Shown here one piece after another: positions 1 through 6,411 of a stretch of DNA of 9,493 nt; the first letter of the stretch is position 1; the number at the start of each line of letters is the position of its first letter. The DNA is taken from contig MGQK01000055.1 in the NCBI GenBank assembly GCA_001797815.1, positions 1 through 9,493 of the forward strand, read 5' to 3'. Position numbers and translations under genes: made by a program. Source of the DNA: Deltaproteobacteria bacterium RBG_13_61_14. Its GTDB lineage: Bacteria > RBG-13-61-14. A model generated the notes under the pieces. It made no database searches. It was not told the origin of the DNA and worked only from the letters and a program-made list of their open reading frames with translations.

Positions 1-80
1 GGGCTTGACAAGCGACTTCAGAAGTGACCCCAATCCACAATCCACCCCCCAATGGAGGTGGGCAAGGACCGGGGAAAGAA

Positions 81-109
81 TTGACAGCCTGAGGACCTCA
101 GGTTATGAT
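81..109 (+). promoter_or_regulatory. Sigma70-type promoter of the AhpD-like selenoprotein gene
   Basis: The -35 box TTGACA (81-86) is a perfect consensus match. The -10 box TATGAT (104-109) differs from consensus at one base, and the spacer is exactly 17 bp. Transcription would start near 116, giving a leader of about 90 nt before the ATG at 207. The promoter also rules out the upstream in-frame ATG at 105 as a start codon, because that ATG lies inside the -10 box. No riboswitch or other recognisable structure was seen in the leader. The match is read directly from the sequence; its activity is inferred. Confidence 0.75.
88..102. promoter_or_regulatory. Perfect 15-bp palindrome in the promoter spacer, candidate operator
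   Basis: CCTGAGG-A-CCTCAGG is a perfect 7-bp inverted repeat around a single central base. It fills the spacer between the -35 and -10 boxes almost completely. A dimeric regulator bound here would exclude RNA polymerase, so repression is the natural reading. The 17-bp spacer is normal length, which argues against MerR-type activation, where spacers are 19-20 bp. I do not recognise the motif as belonging to a particular regulator family. Confidence 0.5.
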
Positions 110-206
110 TGGTCCCAACTGCAACCTTTTGGGTATCCAATTTGATTTTCTTCAGTTTGAAATAAACCAGTCCATCGGGGCATTTTTTCCTGAAAAGGGG
201 GACCCG

Positions 207-860
207 ATGAAGGTGAAGGTTGGGAATCGGTTCGGGGTCATCCTGGCTTTTACCCTGATGTTGGCGGTCGGTGCGGCCCAGGAAAAGGAAAACTCGGAGC
301 ACTTCGGCACCCAGATGAACCACCCCAAGTTCAAAGGCCCGGGAGACTTTTTCGGCTCCTTCGCGCGAGTGGCCAAGATCTTCCTCTTCAAAAAGCTCGA
401 CGGCCAGCGCGTGCTCCGGCCCTGGGTGGACAACCACGGCTGGCTTACCCCTGCCTTCCGCGAGCAGTTGTGCCTGGTGGTGACCCTCAACAACCATTGC
501 GTGGGTTGACACAAAGCGCACTCCCAGTTTGGGAGACAGGCGGGATTAAGCGAAGAGGACATGGTCAAGCTGACCGACCTTGATCCCAATGATTTCGAGC
601 GCAGGACCTGGATCGCCCTGGCCTGGGCCCGGGATTGGGCCCTGTTTCGGGGAGTGATGCCGGACCAGGGGTTGGTGGCCGAGTTCGAATCGTCTTATAC
701 CGAGCAGGAGCGCCGGGACATTTTGGCTACGGTCACCGCCATGGACTTTGCCAACAGGTTCATGAACACCGGCACCGGAGATTTCCTGGTGCCGCCGACT
801 AAAAATTCCAAGGCAAAAATAATCCGGAAAAAAGAATTGCGCGGGGTCGACCAGGGATAA
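207..860 (+). CDS. AhpD-like (carboxymuconolactone decarboxylase family) selenoprotein, Sec101 encoded by in-frame TGA
   Basis: This is a single frame of 217 residues if the TGA at 507-509 is read as selenocysteine. The motif is C98-V-G-U101-H-K-A-H105, matching the AhpD/CMD signature CxxCxxxH. A Glu (E86) sits 12 residues before the first Cys, the same spacing as the proton-relay Glu in mycobacterial AhpD. Sec replaces the second, peroxidatic Cys. The part after TGA has the usual helical second half of the family (FERRTWIALAWARDW, then TEQERRDILATVTAMDFANRF). Residues 1-24 look like a Sec signal peptide: basic MKVKVGNR, a hydrophobic stretch, then GAA before Q25. The ATG at 207 follows an AGGGGG Shine-Dalgarno at 196-201. 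Likely role: extracytoplasmic thiol/peroxide redox enzyme; the exact substrate is unknown. An alternative is a nonsense-mutated pseudogene, but the SECIS-like hairpin and intact downstream frame argue against it. Confidence 0.85.
521..535 (+). promoter_or_regulatory. Bacterial SECIS-type stem-loop for selenocysteine insertion
   Basis: CTCCCA (521-526) pairs perfectly with TGGGAG (530-535) around the loop GUU (527-529). The loop begins with G followed by U, the bases known to matter for SelB binding in the E. coli fdhF SECIS. That G lies 17 nt after the last base of the UGA, inside the window known for bacterial SECIS elements and close to the fdhF spacing. A weak lower extension is possible between CGC (517-519) and GCG (540-542). 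The hairpin lies inside the coding sequence, as bacterial SECIS elements do. Function is inferred from geometry. Confidence 0.75.
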
Positions 861-889
861 AAATAGTCAGGCCGGCATCGGAGCGCTGT

Positions 890-2047
890 TTACACCGAGC
901 GCGCCTGCACCAGCTCCGCCAGGTCCATCACCCGGAGCGCCGATTCCAGGGCCTCGGCCTTGACCGCGTCTTCCAGCATCTTGGCGCACTTGGGACAGGC
1001 CACGGCCAGGACTTGGGCGCCGGTGGCCGCGGCCTCCCGCACCCGGACCCGGGAGGAACTGTCCGGGCCGCTGCCCAGGAGGTCGGTGAAAAAGTTGCCG
1101 CCGCCTCCGCCGCAGCAGAGCGCGTCCACCCGGGCGCGGTCCATTTCCGCCAGTTCCACCCCAGGCAAGGCCGCCAGCACCATCCTCGGGGTCAGGTAAT
1201 CCTGGTTGTGCCGGCCCAGGTAGCAGGGGTCGTGGAAGGTGACCGTGAGCGGGGTGTCCGCTCCCTGGTCCTTCCCTTTGCTCATCATCCTGGCCAGCAC
1301 CTGGCTGTAGTGGAGCACCTGGAAAATCCCGTTGAACCTGGGGTAGTAGTTCCTGATCGCGTGATAGGCGTGGGGGGAGAGGGTGATGATCTTGACAACG
1401 CCCGCGTCCAGGAACTTGGCGATGTTATGCCGGGCAATCTCTTCGAACAGTCCGGCCTCGCCCATGGCCCGGACCTCGTTCCCGTCGCAGCGCTCTAAAG
1501 CGCCCAGGATCCCGAAGGACACTCCCCGGTCCTGGAGAAGGCCGGCCACGGCGCGGGCCATCTTCCGGCCCCGCTCGTCGTAAGAGCCGGCGCACCCGGC
1601 GAAAAAGAGATATTCCTGCCCGCGATACGGCTCCAGCCCCAAACCCTTGGCCCAGGCTCCCCGATCCGCCTCGGGCAGCTTATACGGGTTGCCATACAAG
1701 TGGATGGCCTTGAAGAAATCCGACACCCGCCGGGGAACCGAGCCCTCGTTGACCAGTTCCCCCCGGCCGGCGGTGATGGCGTTTAAGACGTCGGCCTTGA
1801 ACTTGGGGAACACGCAATGCTCCACGCAGTTGCCGCAAGCGGTGCAGGAAAACAGGATCTCTTGCAGGCGGGCGCTGGTGGGGATCTCCTCATCCAGCCA
1901 GGCCCGGAGCAGCCACATGCGGCCGCCGGGCGAGTAGGTCTCGAACCGGTATTGCAAATAGGAGGGGCAGTTCAGGTCCTGGTAGGAGCCGGGCAGCTTG
2001 CAATATCCGCAGCGGAAACAGCGGTGCAGGATTTCCGCGTGTTCCAT
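890..2047 (-). CDS. CCG-domain (HdrD/GlcF-like) iron-sulfur oxidoreductase subunit
   Basis: This 385-residue cytoplasmic Fe-S protein belongs to the HdrD/GlpC/GlcF type. The N-terminus carries two ferredoxin-like cysteine sets: C10, C13, C16 and C27 (the last spaced by ten residues, which is unusual), then a regular set C68, C71, C74, C78. Two CCG domains follow. The first is degenerate (FAGCAGSYDERGR at about 149-161, ERCDG at 185-189, SPHAYH at 224-229). The second is complete: C275, C311-C312 and CPKC at 351-354, a pattern known to bind a non-cubane [4Fe-4S] cluster in HdrB. No membrane segment is visible, unlike DsrK partners or HdrE systems. It is the last gene of a three-gene operon, its ATG lying 1 bp after the stop of the FAD gene, with GGGAGG at 2054-2059 as ribosome binding site. 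Likely role: electron-transfer subunit of a flavin dehydrogenase. Confidence 0.85.
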   Translation of the reverse strand: MEHAEILHRCFRCGYCKLPGSYQDLNCPSYLQYRFETYSPGGRMWLLRAWLDEEIPTSARLQEILFSCTACGNCVEHCVFPKFKADVLNAITAGRGELVNEGSVPRRVSDFFKAIHLYGNPYKLPEADRGAWAKGLGLEPYRGQEYLFFAGCAGSYDERGRKMARAVAGLLQDRGVSFGILGALERCDGNEVRAMGEAGLFEEIARHNIAKFLDAGVVKIITLSPHAYHAIRNYYPRFNGIFQVLHYSQVLARMMSKGKDQGADTPLTVTFHDPCYLGRHNQDYLTPRMVLAALPGVELAEMDRARVDALCCGGGGGNFFTDLLGSGPDSSSRVRVREAAATGAQVLAVACPKCAKMLEDAVKAEALESALRVMDLAELVQARSV

Positions 2048-2048
2048 G

Positions 2049-3425
2049 TTAGGCCTCCCAGTTTCCGGGGTTCATGATGCCCTGGGGGTCGAGGACCGCC
2101 CGCAGGCGGTTCATCAGCGCAAAGGTATTCGGGTCCATCTTCTTGATGATCTGCTTCTGGGCCGGGGTCTCGGCTTTCCAGGGGATGCCGCCCATTTCCA
2201 GGACCATGGCATTGGTATCCTCCAGGGCCGTCTGGGCCCGCCTCACGTCCGCCTGGTCCGCGCGGTTGAAGGCATAGGCGTAAAAGAACATCATGCAGTG
2301 GGCCAGGCCCACGATCCGCGCGCCCAGGGAGTAAGGGACCTTGCGGCTCTCCGCGATCTCAAGGCCCTTGCGAAAGGCCGGGGCAAAGAGTTCGACGGGC
2401 ATGATGGCTCCCACGTATTCGAAGCCGCCGCCTTTGTTCACGTCGGCAAAGACCGCCAGGGTGGATTGGGGCGCTTCCAGGAAGCGCACTTTCATGTCCG
2501 GGGGCAGGGGCATGAATCCCCCGACCTTCCGCTCGAGGTAGGGGCGAACCGACTCGCGGATCAGGTCCCGCTTCAAGGTCAGTTCGGCCTTGGTCTCGGC
2601 GCCGTAGGCGATGTTGATCATCTGGAAGCCTTTTGCCCAGTCCGGCTTGGGCGACATCCAGGCCAGGATGTCCTCCGCCACCTGCACCCGCGCCAGCCGA
2701 CGGATGATGTCCGGGGCCAGTTCCGGGTCTTCGATCACAAAGATGCCCACGTCGTTCCAGGGCCGGGCCGGGAAGAGCTTGATCGCGAGTTTGGTAACCA
2801 CCCCGGTGGTCCCGTGCCAGCCGAGAAACAGCCCGGCCAGGTCCGGGAGCGGCGATCGGGAAAACCAGTAGGGGGAAGCGGAGCAAGACCCGATCCGCGC
2901 CACTTCGCCGGTGGGCAGAACCACTTCCAGCCCGTTGAGCATTTCCGAGTGAAAGCCGCCGGCGGCCGAGAGATGACCCGAACCGTGGATGAGCACGTTG
3001 CCGCCGATGGTGGCGATGGGAGGGGCATCCGGGATGGAATGCTTGAGCCGGGGGTGATGTTTTTTCAAGTAGGCCTGGAGCATGCCCTGGGAGGCGCCCG
3101 CCTCCACCACCACGTAGCTGCTCGCCTCGTTCACCTCCAGGATCCGATTCATGCGTTTCATGTCCAGCACCATGCCCCCTTGCAGGGGCCGGGAAAGGCC
3201 GGACAGGACCAGCCCTCCGCCCATGGGCACCAGGGGGATCTTCTGGCGGTTCGCCAAGCGCACGATCTTTTGCACTTCCTCGGTGGTATTCGGCATCACC
3301 ACCCAGTCCGGCGCATGAGGCTCCATGGTCCCGGGATCACGCGAATACAGGAACCGCTCTTCCGGCTGATTCGAAACGAAGCGTTCCCCCACGATCTTGA
3401 CCAGTTCCCGGTAAATCTCCTCCAT
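2049..3425 (-). CDS. FAD-binding oxidase/dehydrogenase of the VAO/PCMH (GlcD-like) superfamily
   Basis: This is a 458-residue flavoprotein. The FAD-binding PCMH fold lies in about residues 35-210, with P45-N-T-T-E-E-V, the pyrophosphate loop VPMGGGLVLSG (66-76) and a glycine-rich ATIGGNVLIHGSGH block. The C-terminus ends in a typical FAD-oxidase tail, DPQGIMNPGNW. The metal/substrate motifs HxGDGNxH and EHGxG of GlcD and D-lactate dehydrogenases are not visible. The tail MDPNTFALMNRLRAVLDP instead recalls the 4-cresol dehydrogenase/vanillyl-alcohol oxidase branch. A 2-hydroxyacid substrate should therefore not be assumed. Between two CCG Fe-S genes, it probably oxidises an organic substrate and hands electrons to them, as GlcD does with GlcF. 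It starts 4 bp after the stop of the upstream Fe-S gene and ends 1 bp before the next start. The fold is confident; the substrate is unknown. Confidence 0.85.
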   Translation of the reverse strand: MEEIYRELVKIVGERFVSNQPEERFLYSRDPGTMEPHAPDWVVMPNTTEEVQKIVRLANRQKIPLVPMGGGLVLSGLSRPLQGGMVLDMKRMNRILEVNEASSYVVVEAGASQGMLQAYLKKHHPRLKHSIPDAPPIATIGGNVLIHGSGHLSAAGGFHSEMLNGLEVVLPTGEVARIGSCSASPYWFSRSPLPDLAGLFLGWHGTTGVVTKLAIKLFPARPWNDVGIFVIEDPELAPDIIRRLARVQVAEDILAWMSPKPDWAKGFQMINIAYGAETKAELTLKRDLIRESVRPYLERKVGGFMPLPPDMKVRFLEAPQSTLAVFADVNKGGGFEYVGAIMPVELFAPAFRKGLEIAESRKVPYSLGARIVGLAHCMMFFYAYAFNRADQADVRRAQTALEDTNAMVLEMGGIPWKAETPAQKQIIKKMDPNTFALMNRLRAVLDPQGIMNPGNWEA

Positions 3426-3429
3426 GAAA

Positions 3430-4461
3430 TCACCCCCAGAACCCTTCGCCCAGAGCGATCCGGCAAAGGTCGCTGATCAGGATCGGGGTCATGCCCCGCT
3501 CCGCCACCATCCCTTTCAAGGTCATAAAACACATCGGGCAATTGAACACGCAATAGCGGGCGCCCACCGCGGCCATGTCGTCCAGGTTTCGCTTTTGAAT
3601 AGCATCGGCCCGGTCGTCCCGCTGCGCCGCCTGGACCACCATCCCGCAGCAGAGCGCGTTTTCCCCCTCGTATTCGCGCGCGGGCCGGATGGCGCCGATC
3701 AGCTTGAAGATCTCATCCACCCAATGCTGGGTCTCCGGGACCAGGCGGTTGGAGCAGGGCCGCTGGTAGGCCACCTTGGCGTTGATCGGCCGGATCTCCT
3801 TTTTGAGCTCGGTCAGCTTTTTCGTGAGATATTCGAAGAGGTGGATGGGCTTGAAGGGAACCTCGATGCCAAAGGCCGGAGCCAACTGGGTGTAGGTCCC
3901 GAAGCACTCGTCGTGAAAACAGATCAGCTCGTCCACCCCGCTGACCTTGAGATAATAATCCATGAGGTTGTTGATCACTTTCGGAAGGCGCTCCCGGATC
4001 ACCGAGTTCTTGGCGAAATGAAGCCACATGATGTTGCAGAAAAGATCGTTGCCGCCGATGATCGAGGCCCCGGCGAAGAGCTTGCCCTGGATGCTGCCGG
4101 CCAGCATGGGAAAGGAGCAGAGGTTGATCACCGGCGCGGAAACCTTTTGGGCGACTATCTGCCCCTTGGGCGCCATCATGGCGATCTGCTGCTTGGTGAG
4201 CGGGACCGGCACCGGCCACGCTGAAAGTTCTTCCTGCCGGTCCACGATCAGGTAAAAAGGGTGGTTGTGGTAAGGGCAATACTCCTCGCAGGCGTAGCAG
4301 GTCAGGCACTCGTGCAGCACCCGCGAGTCCCGGCCGGCCAGGATCTTCATCCACTCCTGCCGCGCCTCTTCCAGGTCCAGGGCGATGTGCTGGCAACGGG
4401 TGAGACAATCAATCTTCTCGCACTTCGTGCAAATCTTCTGATCATATTTCAATTCAGACAC
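3430..4461 (-). CDS. CCG-domain (HdrD-like) iron-sulfur protein, first gene of the FAD/Fe-S operon
   Basis: This is a 343-residue soluble Fe-S protein. Two N-terminal cysteine sets are visible: C11, C14, C19, C23 (CxxCx4Cx3C, slightly atypical) and a standard C52, C55, C58, C62-P. One complete CCG domain lies at C236, C271-C272 and CPMC (308-311), giving Cx34CCx35CxxC. The upstream half has only a degenerate counterpart (C181, C186). It resembles HdrD/DsrK-type subunits without a membrane anchor. Translation starts at GTG, supported by a strong AGGAGGGGG Shine-Dalgarno just upstream on the minus strand (about 4466-4474). It leads the operon, followed after 4 bp by the FAD oxidase. It shares domain plan but little obvious sequence with the 385-residue protein at the operon end, so the pair probably form two distinct electron-transfer subunits of one complex. 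Confidence 0.85.
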   Translation of the reverse strand: MSELKYDQKICTKCEKIDCLTRCQHIALDLEEARQEWMKILAGRDSRVLHECLTCYACEEYCPYHNHPFYLIVDRQEELSAWPVPVPLTKQQIAMMAPKGQIVAQKVSAPVINLCSFPMLAGSIQGKLFAGASIIGGNDLFCNIMWLHFAKNSVIRERLPKVINNLMDYYLKVSGVDELICFHDECFGTYTQLAPAFGIEVPFKPIHLFEYLTKKLTELKKEIRPINAKVAYQRPCSNRLVPETQHWVDEIFKLIGAIRPAREYEGENALCCGMVVQAAQRDDRADAIQKRNLDDMAAVGARYCVFNCPMCFMTLKGMVAERGMTPILISDLCRIALGEGFWG

Positions 4462-4576
4462 TGCTCCCCCTCCTTAGCGGCGGGCCTCCGAATGGACGAA
4501 GACGAGTGGATATGGATTGGCGGTCCAGGCGTTACGTTACACCAGGCCCTGAAGCAGCGCAAGCGGATTCTCAATC

Positions 4577-4712
4577 TTGCCCTCCCGCAGTTTTCCGGTA
4601 AACCGGGGGTAGGGGCGCGATTTATCGCGCCCTTGCCGGGACTGGGCGCAATGAATTGCGCCACTACGAAGGCCGAAAATATGCGGTGCGGAAAAAAACT
4701 GAGGGAGGGCAA
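4577..4712. repeat. MITE-like palindromic element, 136 bp, with inverted ends and flanking direct repeats
   Basis: The ends are an 18-bp inverted repeat with one mismatch: TTGCCCTCCCGCAGTTTT (4577-4594) against AAAACTGAGGGAGGGCAA (4695-4712). Directly outside, GGATTCTCAATC occurs as a 12-bp perfect direct repeat at 4565-4576 and 4713-4724, resembling a target-site duplication, although 12 bp is long for one. Inside are three palindromes: CCGGT-AA-ACCGG (4595-4606), GGGCGCGAT-TT-ATCGCGCCC (4613-4632) and GGCGCAAT-GA-ATTGCGCC (4645-4662). An outer GTAGGGG/CCACTAC pair (4609-4615, 4661-4667) brackets the last two. There is no transposase, so it would be non-autonomous. It could also be a REP-like or transcriptional structure. 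Confidence 0.65.
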
Positions 4713-4798
4713 GGATTCTCAATCTCCGGCTCTGAACTTCGGTTATCCGTTGTCTGATCCACGCTTGGCCTTAGCCGGGGATGGAGGGGGACTTTTAC

Positions 4799-4827
4799 TT
4801 GCTTTTTCAACAAGGTTTTGCTATTTT
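4799..4827 (+). promoter_or_regulatory. Weak sigma70-like promoter candidate for the kor operon
   Basis: TTGCTT (4799-4804) and TATTTT (4822-4827) are separated by 17 bp in an AT-rich stretch that contrasts with the GC-rich surroundings. Each box matches four of six consensus bases. The leader to korD would be about 120 nt. Matches of this quality arise by chance in AT-rich DNA. Confidence 0.25.
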
Positions 4828-4949
4828 TAAAAATCAAGATTAAACTGAGCCGGCATATCCAAAGGGCATTCTGGAATCCACCAGATACCTTCTTTCAGAT
4901 GATGTAGCTTACCGAACACTTCAACCCGTAGCGAGAAGAAGGAGAAAGA

Positions 4950-5216
4950 ATGAAATATTGGAGAGTTCCCCTTGACCTTGGAACGATCCCGGCGAGCCGG
5001 GGCAAGGTCATGGTCATCGAGGAGAGGTGCAAGGGCTGTGAATATTGTATCGAATTCTGCCCGCGCGAGGTGTTGCAGATGTCCCGGGCCTTTAATCCCA
5101 AGGGTTACCATTTCCCCGAGGTGGGGGACGAGTCCAAGTGTGTCAACTGTCATTTTTGCGAGGTGCTCTGTCCGGAGTTTGCCATCTTTTCGCTGGCGGA
5201 GCCGGCGGTTGCCTAG
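4950..5216 (+). CDS. korD: 2-oxoacid:ferredoxin oxidoreductase, delta (ferredoxin-like) subunit
   Basis: This 88-residue protein carries two [4Fe-4S] motifs: C27, C30, C33, C37-P and C64, C67, C70, C74-P. It is the small 2[4Fe-4S] subunit that carries electrons between the catalytic alpha/beta subunits and free ferredoxin or another acceptor. Size and the pattern KGCEYCIEFCP fit KorD/VorD-type subunits. Translation starts at an ATG preceded by AAGGAG (4939-4944) with a 5-nt spacer. It is the first gene of the kor operon, 37 bp ahead of the alpha subunit, and the order delta-alpha-beta-gamma is the usual one for four-subunit Kor/Vor enzymes. It is cytoplasmic. Confidence 0.9.
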   Translation: MKYWRVPLDLGTIPASRGKVMVIEERCKGCEYCIEFCPREVLQMSRAFNPKGYHFPEVGDESKCVNCHFCEVLCPEFAIFSLAEPAVA

Positions 5217-5253
5217 ATGATAAAGCTTCAGGAAACATGACAGGGGGAGCGAC

Positions 5254-6411
5254 GTGGCTGGCAAAGCGGTCTTGACCGGAACTTATTTCATGAACGGCGA
5301 CGAGGCCTGCTGCGAGGGGGCCCTGGCCGTGGGCTGCCGGTTTTTTGCGGGTTATCCGATCACGCCGGCCACCGAGGTGGCGGAGCGGATGTCCTGGCGT
5401 CTGCCCGAAGTGGGAGGCATCTACATCCAGATGGAGGATGAGCTGGCCTCCATGGCCGCGATCCTGGGCGCGAGTTGGGGCGGGGTCAAGGCCATGACCA
5501 GCACCTCGGGCCCGGGCTTTTCCCTGATGATGGAAAACATCGGCCTGGGATTATGCACGGAAACGCCCTGCGTGGTCTGCAACGTCCAGCGCGCCGGTCC
5601 CAGCACCGGGCTCCCCACCCTGGTGGCGCAAGGGGACATGATGCAAGCGCGCTGGGGCGCGCATGGGCATTATGAAATCATCGCGATCGTGCCGTCCTCC
5701 CCGCAGGAAATGTTCGACTTTACCATCCGGGCTTTCAACCTTTCTGAACAATACCGCCTGCCGGTCCTGATCATGGCCGACGAGGTGGTGGGCCACATGA
5801 ACGAGCGGGTGGTAATCCCGCCCGCGGACCAGATCCAGGTGGTGTCCCGGAAAAAGCCCTCGGTCCCTCCGGACCAGTATCGGCCCTATCAGCCGGGCCC
5901 GGACGGAGTCGCGCCCATGGCCGACTTCGGGGACGGCTATCACATGCATGTGACCGGGTTGACCCACGACGAGCGCGGCTATCCGGTGATGGATGCCGCG
6001 ACCCAGGAGCAGATGATCAACCGGATCGTGAGTAAAATCCGGGACCATGCCCATCAAATCATCAGCTATGACGCCATCGCCATGGATGATGCGGAGGCGG
6101 CGGTGGTGGCTTACGGGATCAGCGTCCGGTCTGCCCGGCGGGCCGTGGCCGAGGCCCGCGGCCGCGGGATCCGGGCCGGGCTGATCAAGTTGAACACGGT
6201 CTGGCCCTTCCCGGAAGAGATGATCCGGGACCTGGCCGGCCGGGTCCGGGCCCTGGTGATGCCGGAGATCAACCTGGGCCAGATGGTGCGGGAACTCGAG
6301 CGCGCCGCGGCCGGCCGCTGCCGGGTCCGGCTGGTGCCCCATGCCGGCGGAAGCATCATCCGGCCCGGAGCGATTGTGCAGGCCGTCGAATCGGCGCTCA
6401 AGGAGGCGTGA
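5254..6411 (+). CDS. korA: 2-oxoacid:ferredoxin oxidoreductase, alpha subunit
   Basis: This 385-residue subunit has the family hallmarks. The N-terminus reads GTYFMNGDEACCEGAL. YPITPATEV (34-42) is the YPITP motif involved in substrate/CoA handling. QMEDELASM follows at about 59-67, and TSTSGPGFSLMME after that. The C-terminal third holds the second transketolase-like domain (VVAYGISVRSARRAV, LIKLNTVWPFPEE). With KorB it makes the thiamine-diphosphate-dependent core that oxidises a 2-oxoacid to acyl-CoA and CO2, or the reverse. The sequence does not by itself separate 2-oxoglutarate from branched-chain 2-oxoacids; the gene order suggests Kor or Vor. It starts at GTG with AGGGGGAG (5242-5249) as ribosome binding site. 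Its TGA stop overlaps the korB ATG by one base, indicating translational coupling. Confidence 0.9.
   Translation: MAGKAVLTGTYFMNGDEACCEGALAVGCRFFAGYPITPATEVAERMSWRLPEVGGIYIQMEDELASMAAILGASWGGVKAMTSTSGPGFSLMMENIGLGLCTETPCVVCNVQRAGPSTGLPTLVAQGDMMQARWGAHGHYEIIAIVPSSPQEMFDFTIRAFNLSEQYRLPVLIMADEVVGHMNERVVIPPADQIQVVSRKKPSVPPDQYRPYQPGPDGVAPMADFGDGYHMHVTGLTHDERGYPVMDAATQEQMINRIVSKIRDHAHQIISYDAIAMDDAEAAVVAYGISVRSARRAVAEARGRGIRAGLIKLNTVWPFPEEMIRDLAGRVRALVMPEINLGQMVRELERAAAGRCRVRLVPHAGGSIIRPGAIVQAVESALKEA

Larger units (their letters stand above)
4462..4949. other. Divergent intergenic region between the FAD/Fe-S operon and the kor operon
   Basis: This 488-bp stretch separates two divergently transcribed operons and has no convincing gene. 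The open frames crossing it are low-complexity readings of palindromes with no ribosome binding site or family resemblance. It must hold the promoters of both operons. The middle third is a MITE-like repeat (4577-4712). The part nearest korD (about 4790-4860) is AT-rich and contains a weak promoter candidate. For the minus-strand operon, no good promoter was seen between the repeat and the GTG at 4461. Confidence 0.7.

Noticed and set aside
1-80. End of an upstream plus-strand gene (stop TGA at 25-27) followed by a terminator hairpin at 42-61
   Set aside because: Eight codons cannot be assigned to any family. The CCACC/GGTGG stem has a mismatch and no T-tract follows, so neither gene nor terminator can be supported.
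105-206. Upstream ATG at 105 as start of the selenoprotein gene
   Set aside because: The ATG lies inside the -10 box of the promoter, so it would not be transcribed. The ATG at 207 has a good ribosome binding site and opens a signal peptide.
561-860. A separate 99-residue gene starting at the ATG at 561
   Set aside because: It is in the same frame as 207-506 and contains only the second half of the AhpD-like fold. There is no convincing Shine-Dalgarno at the ATG. It is better read as the part of the selenoprotein after Sec101.
861-889. Bidirectional terminator between the converging selenoprotein gene and Fe-S operon
   Set aside because: The 29-bp gap has only a short AGCGCT palindrome and no stable GC-rich hairpin with a T-run on either strand.
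2049-3425. Naming the FAD protein as glycolate oxidase GlcD or D-lactate dehydrogenase
   Set aside because: The fold matches, but the HxGDGNxH and EHGxG motifs typical of those enzymes are not seen, so a substrate name would be unsupported.
4261-4830. Long open frames across the divergent intergenic region on both strands
   Set aside because: They overlap the Fe-S gene start and the palindromic repeat, have no ribosome binding site, and their translations show only repeat-derived, low-complexity sequence.
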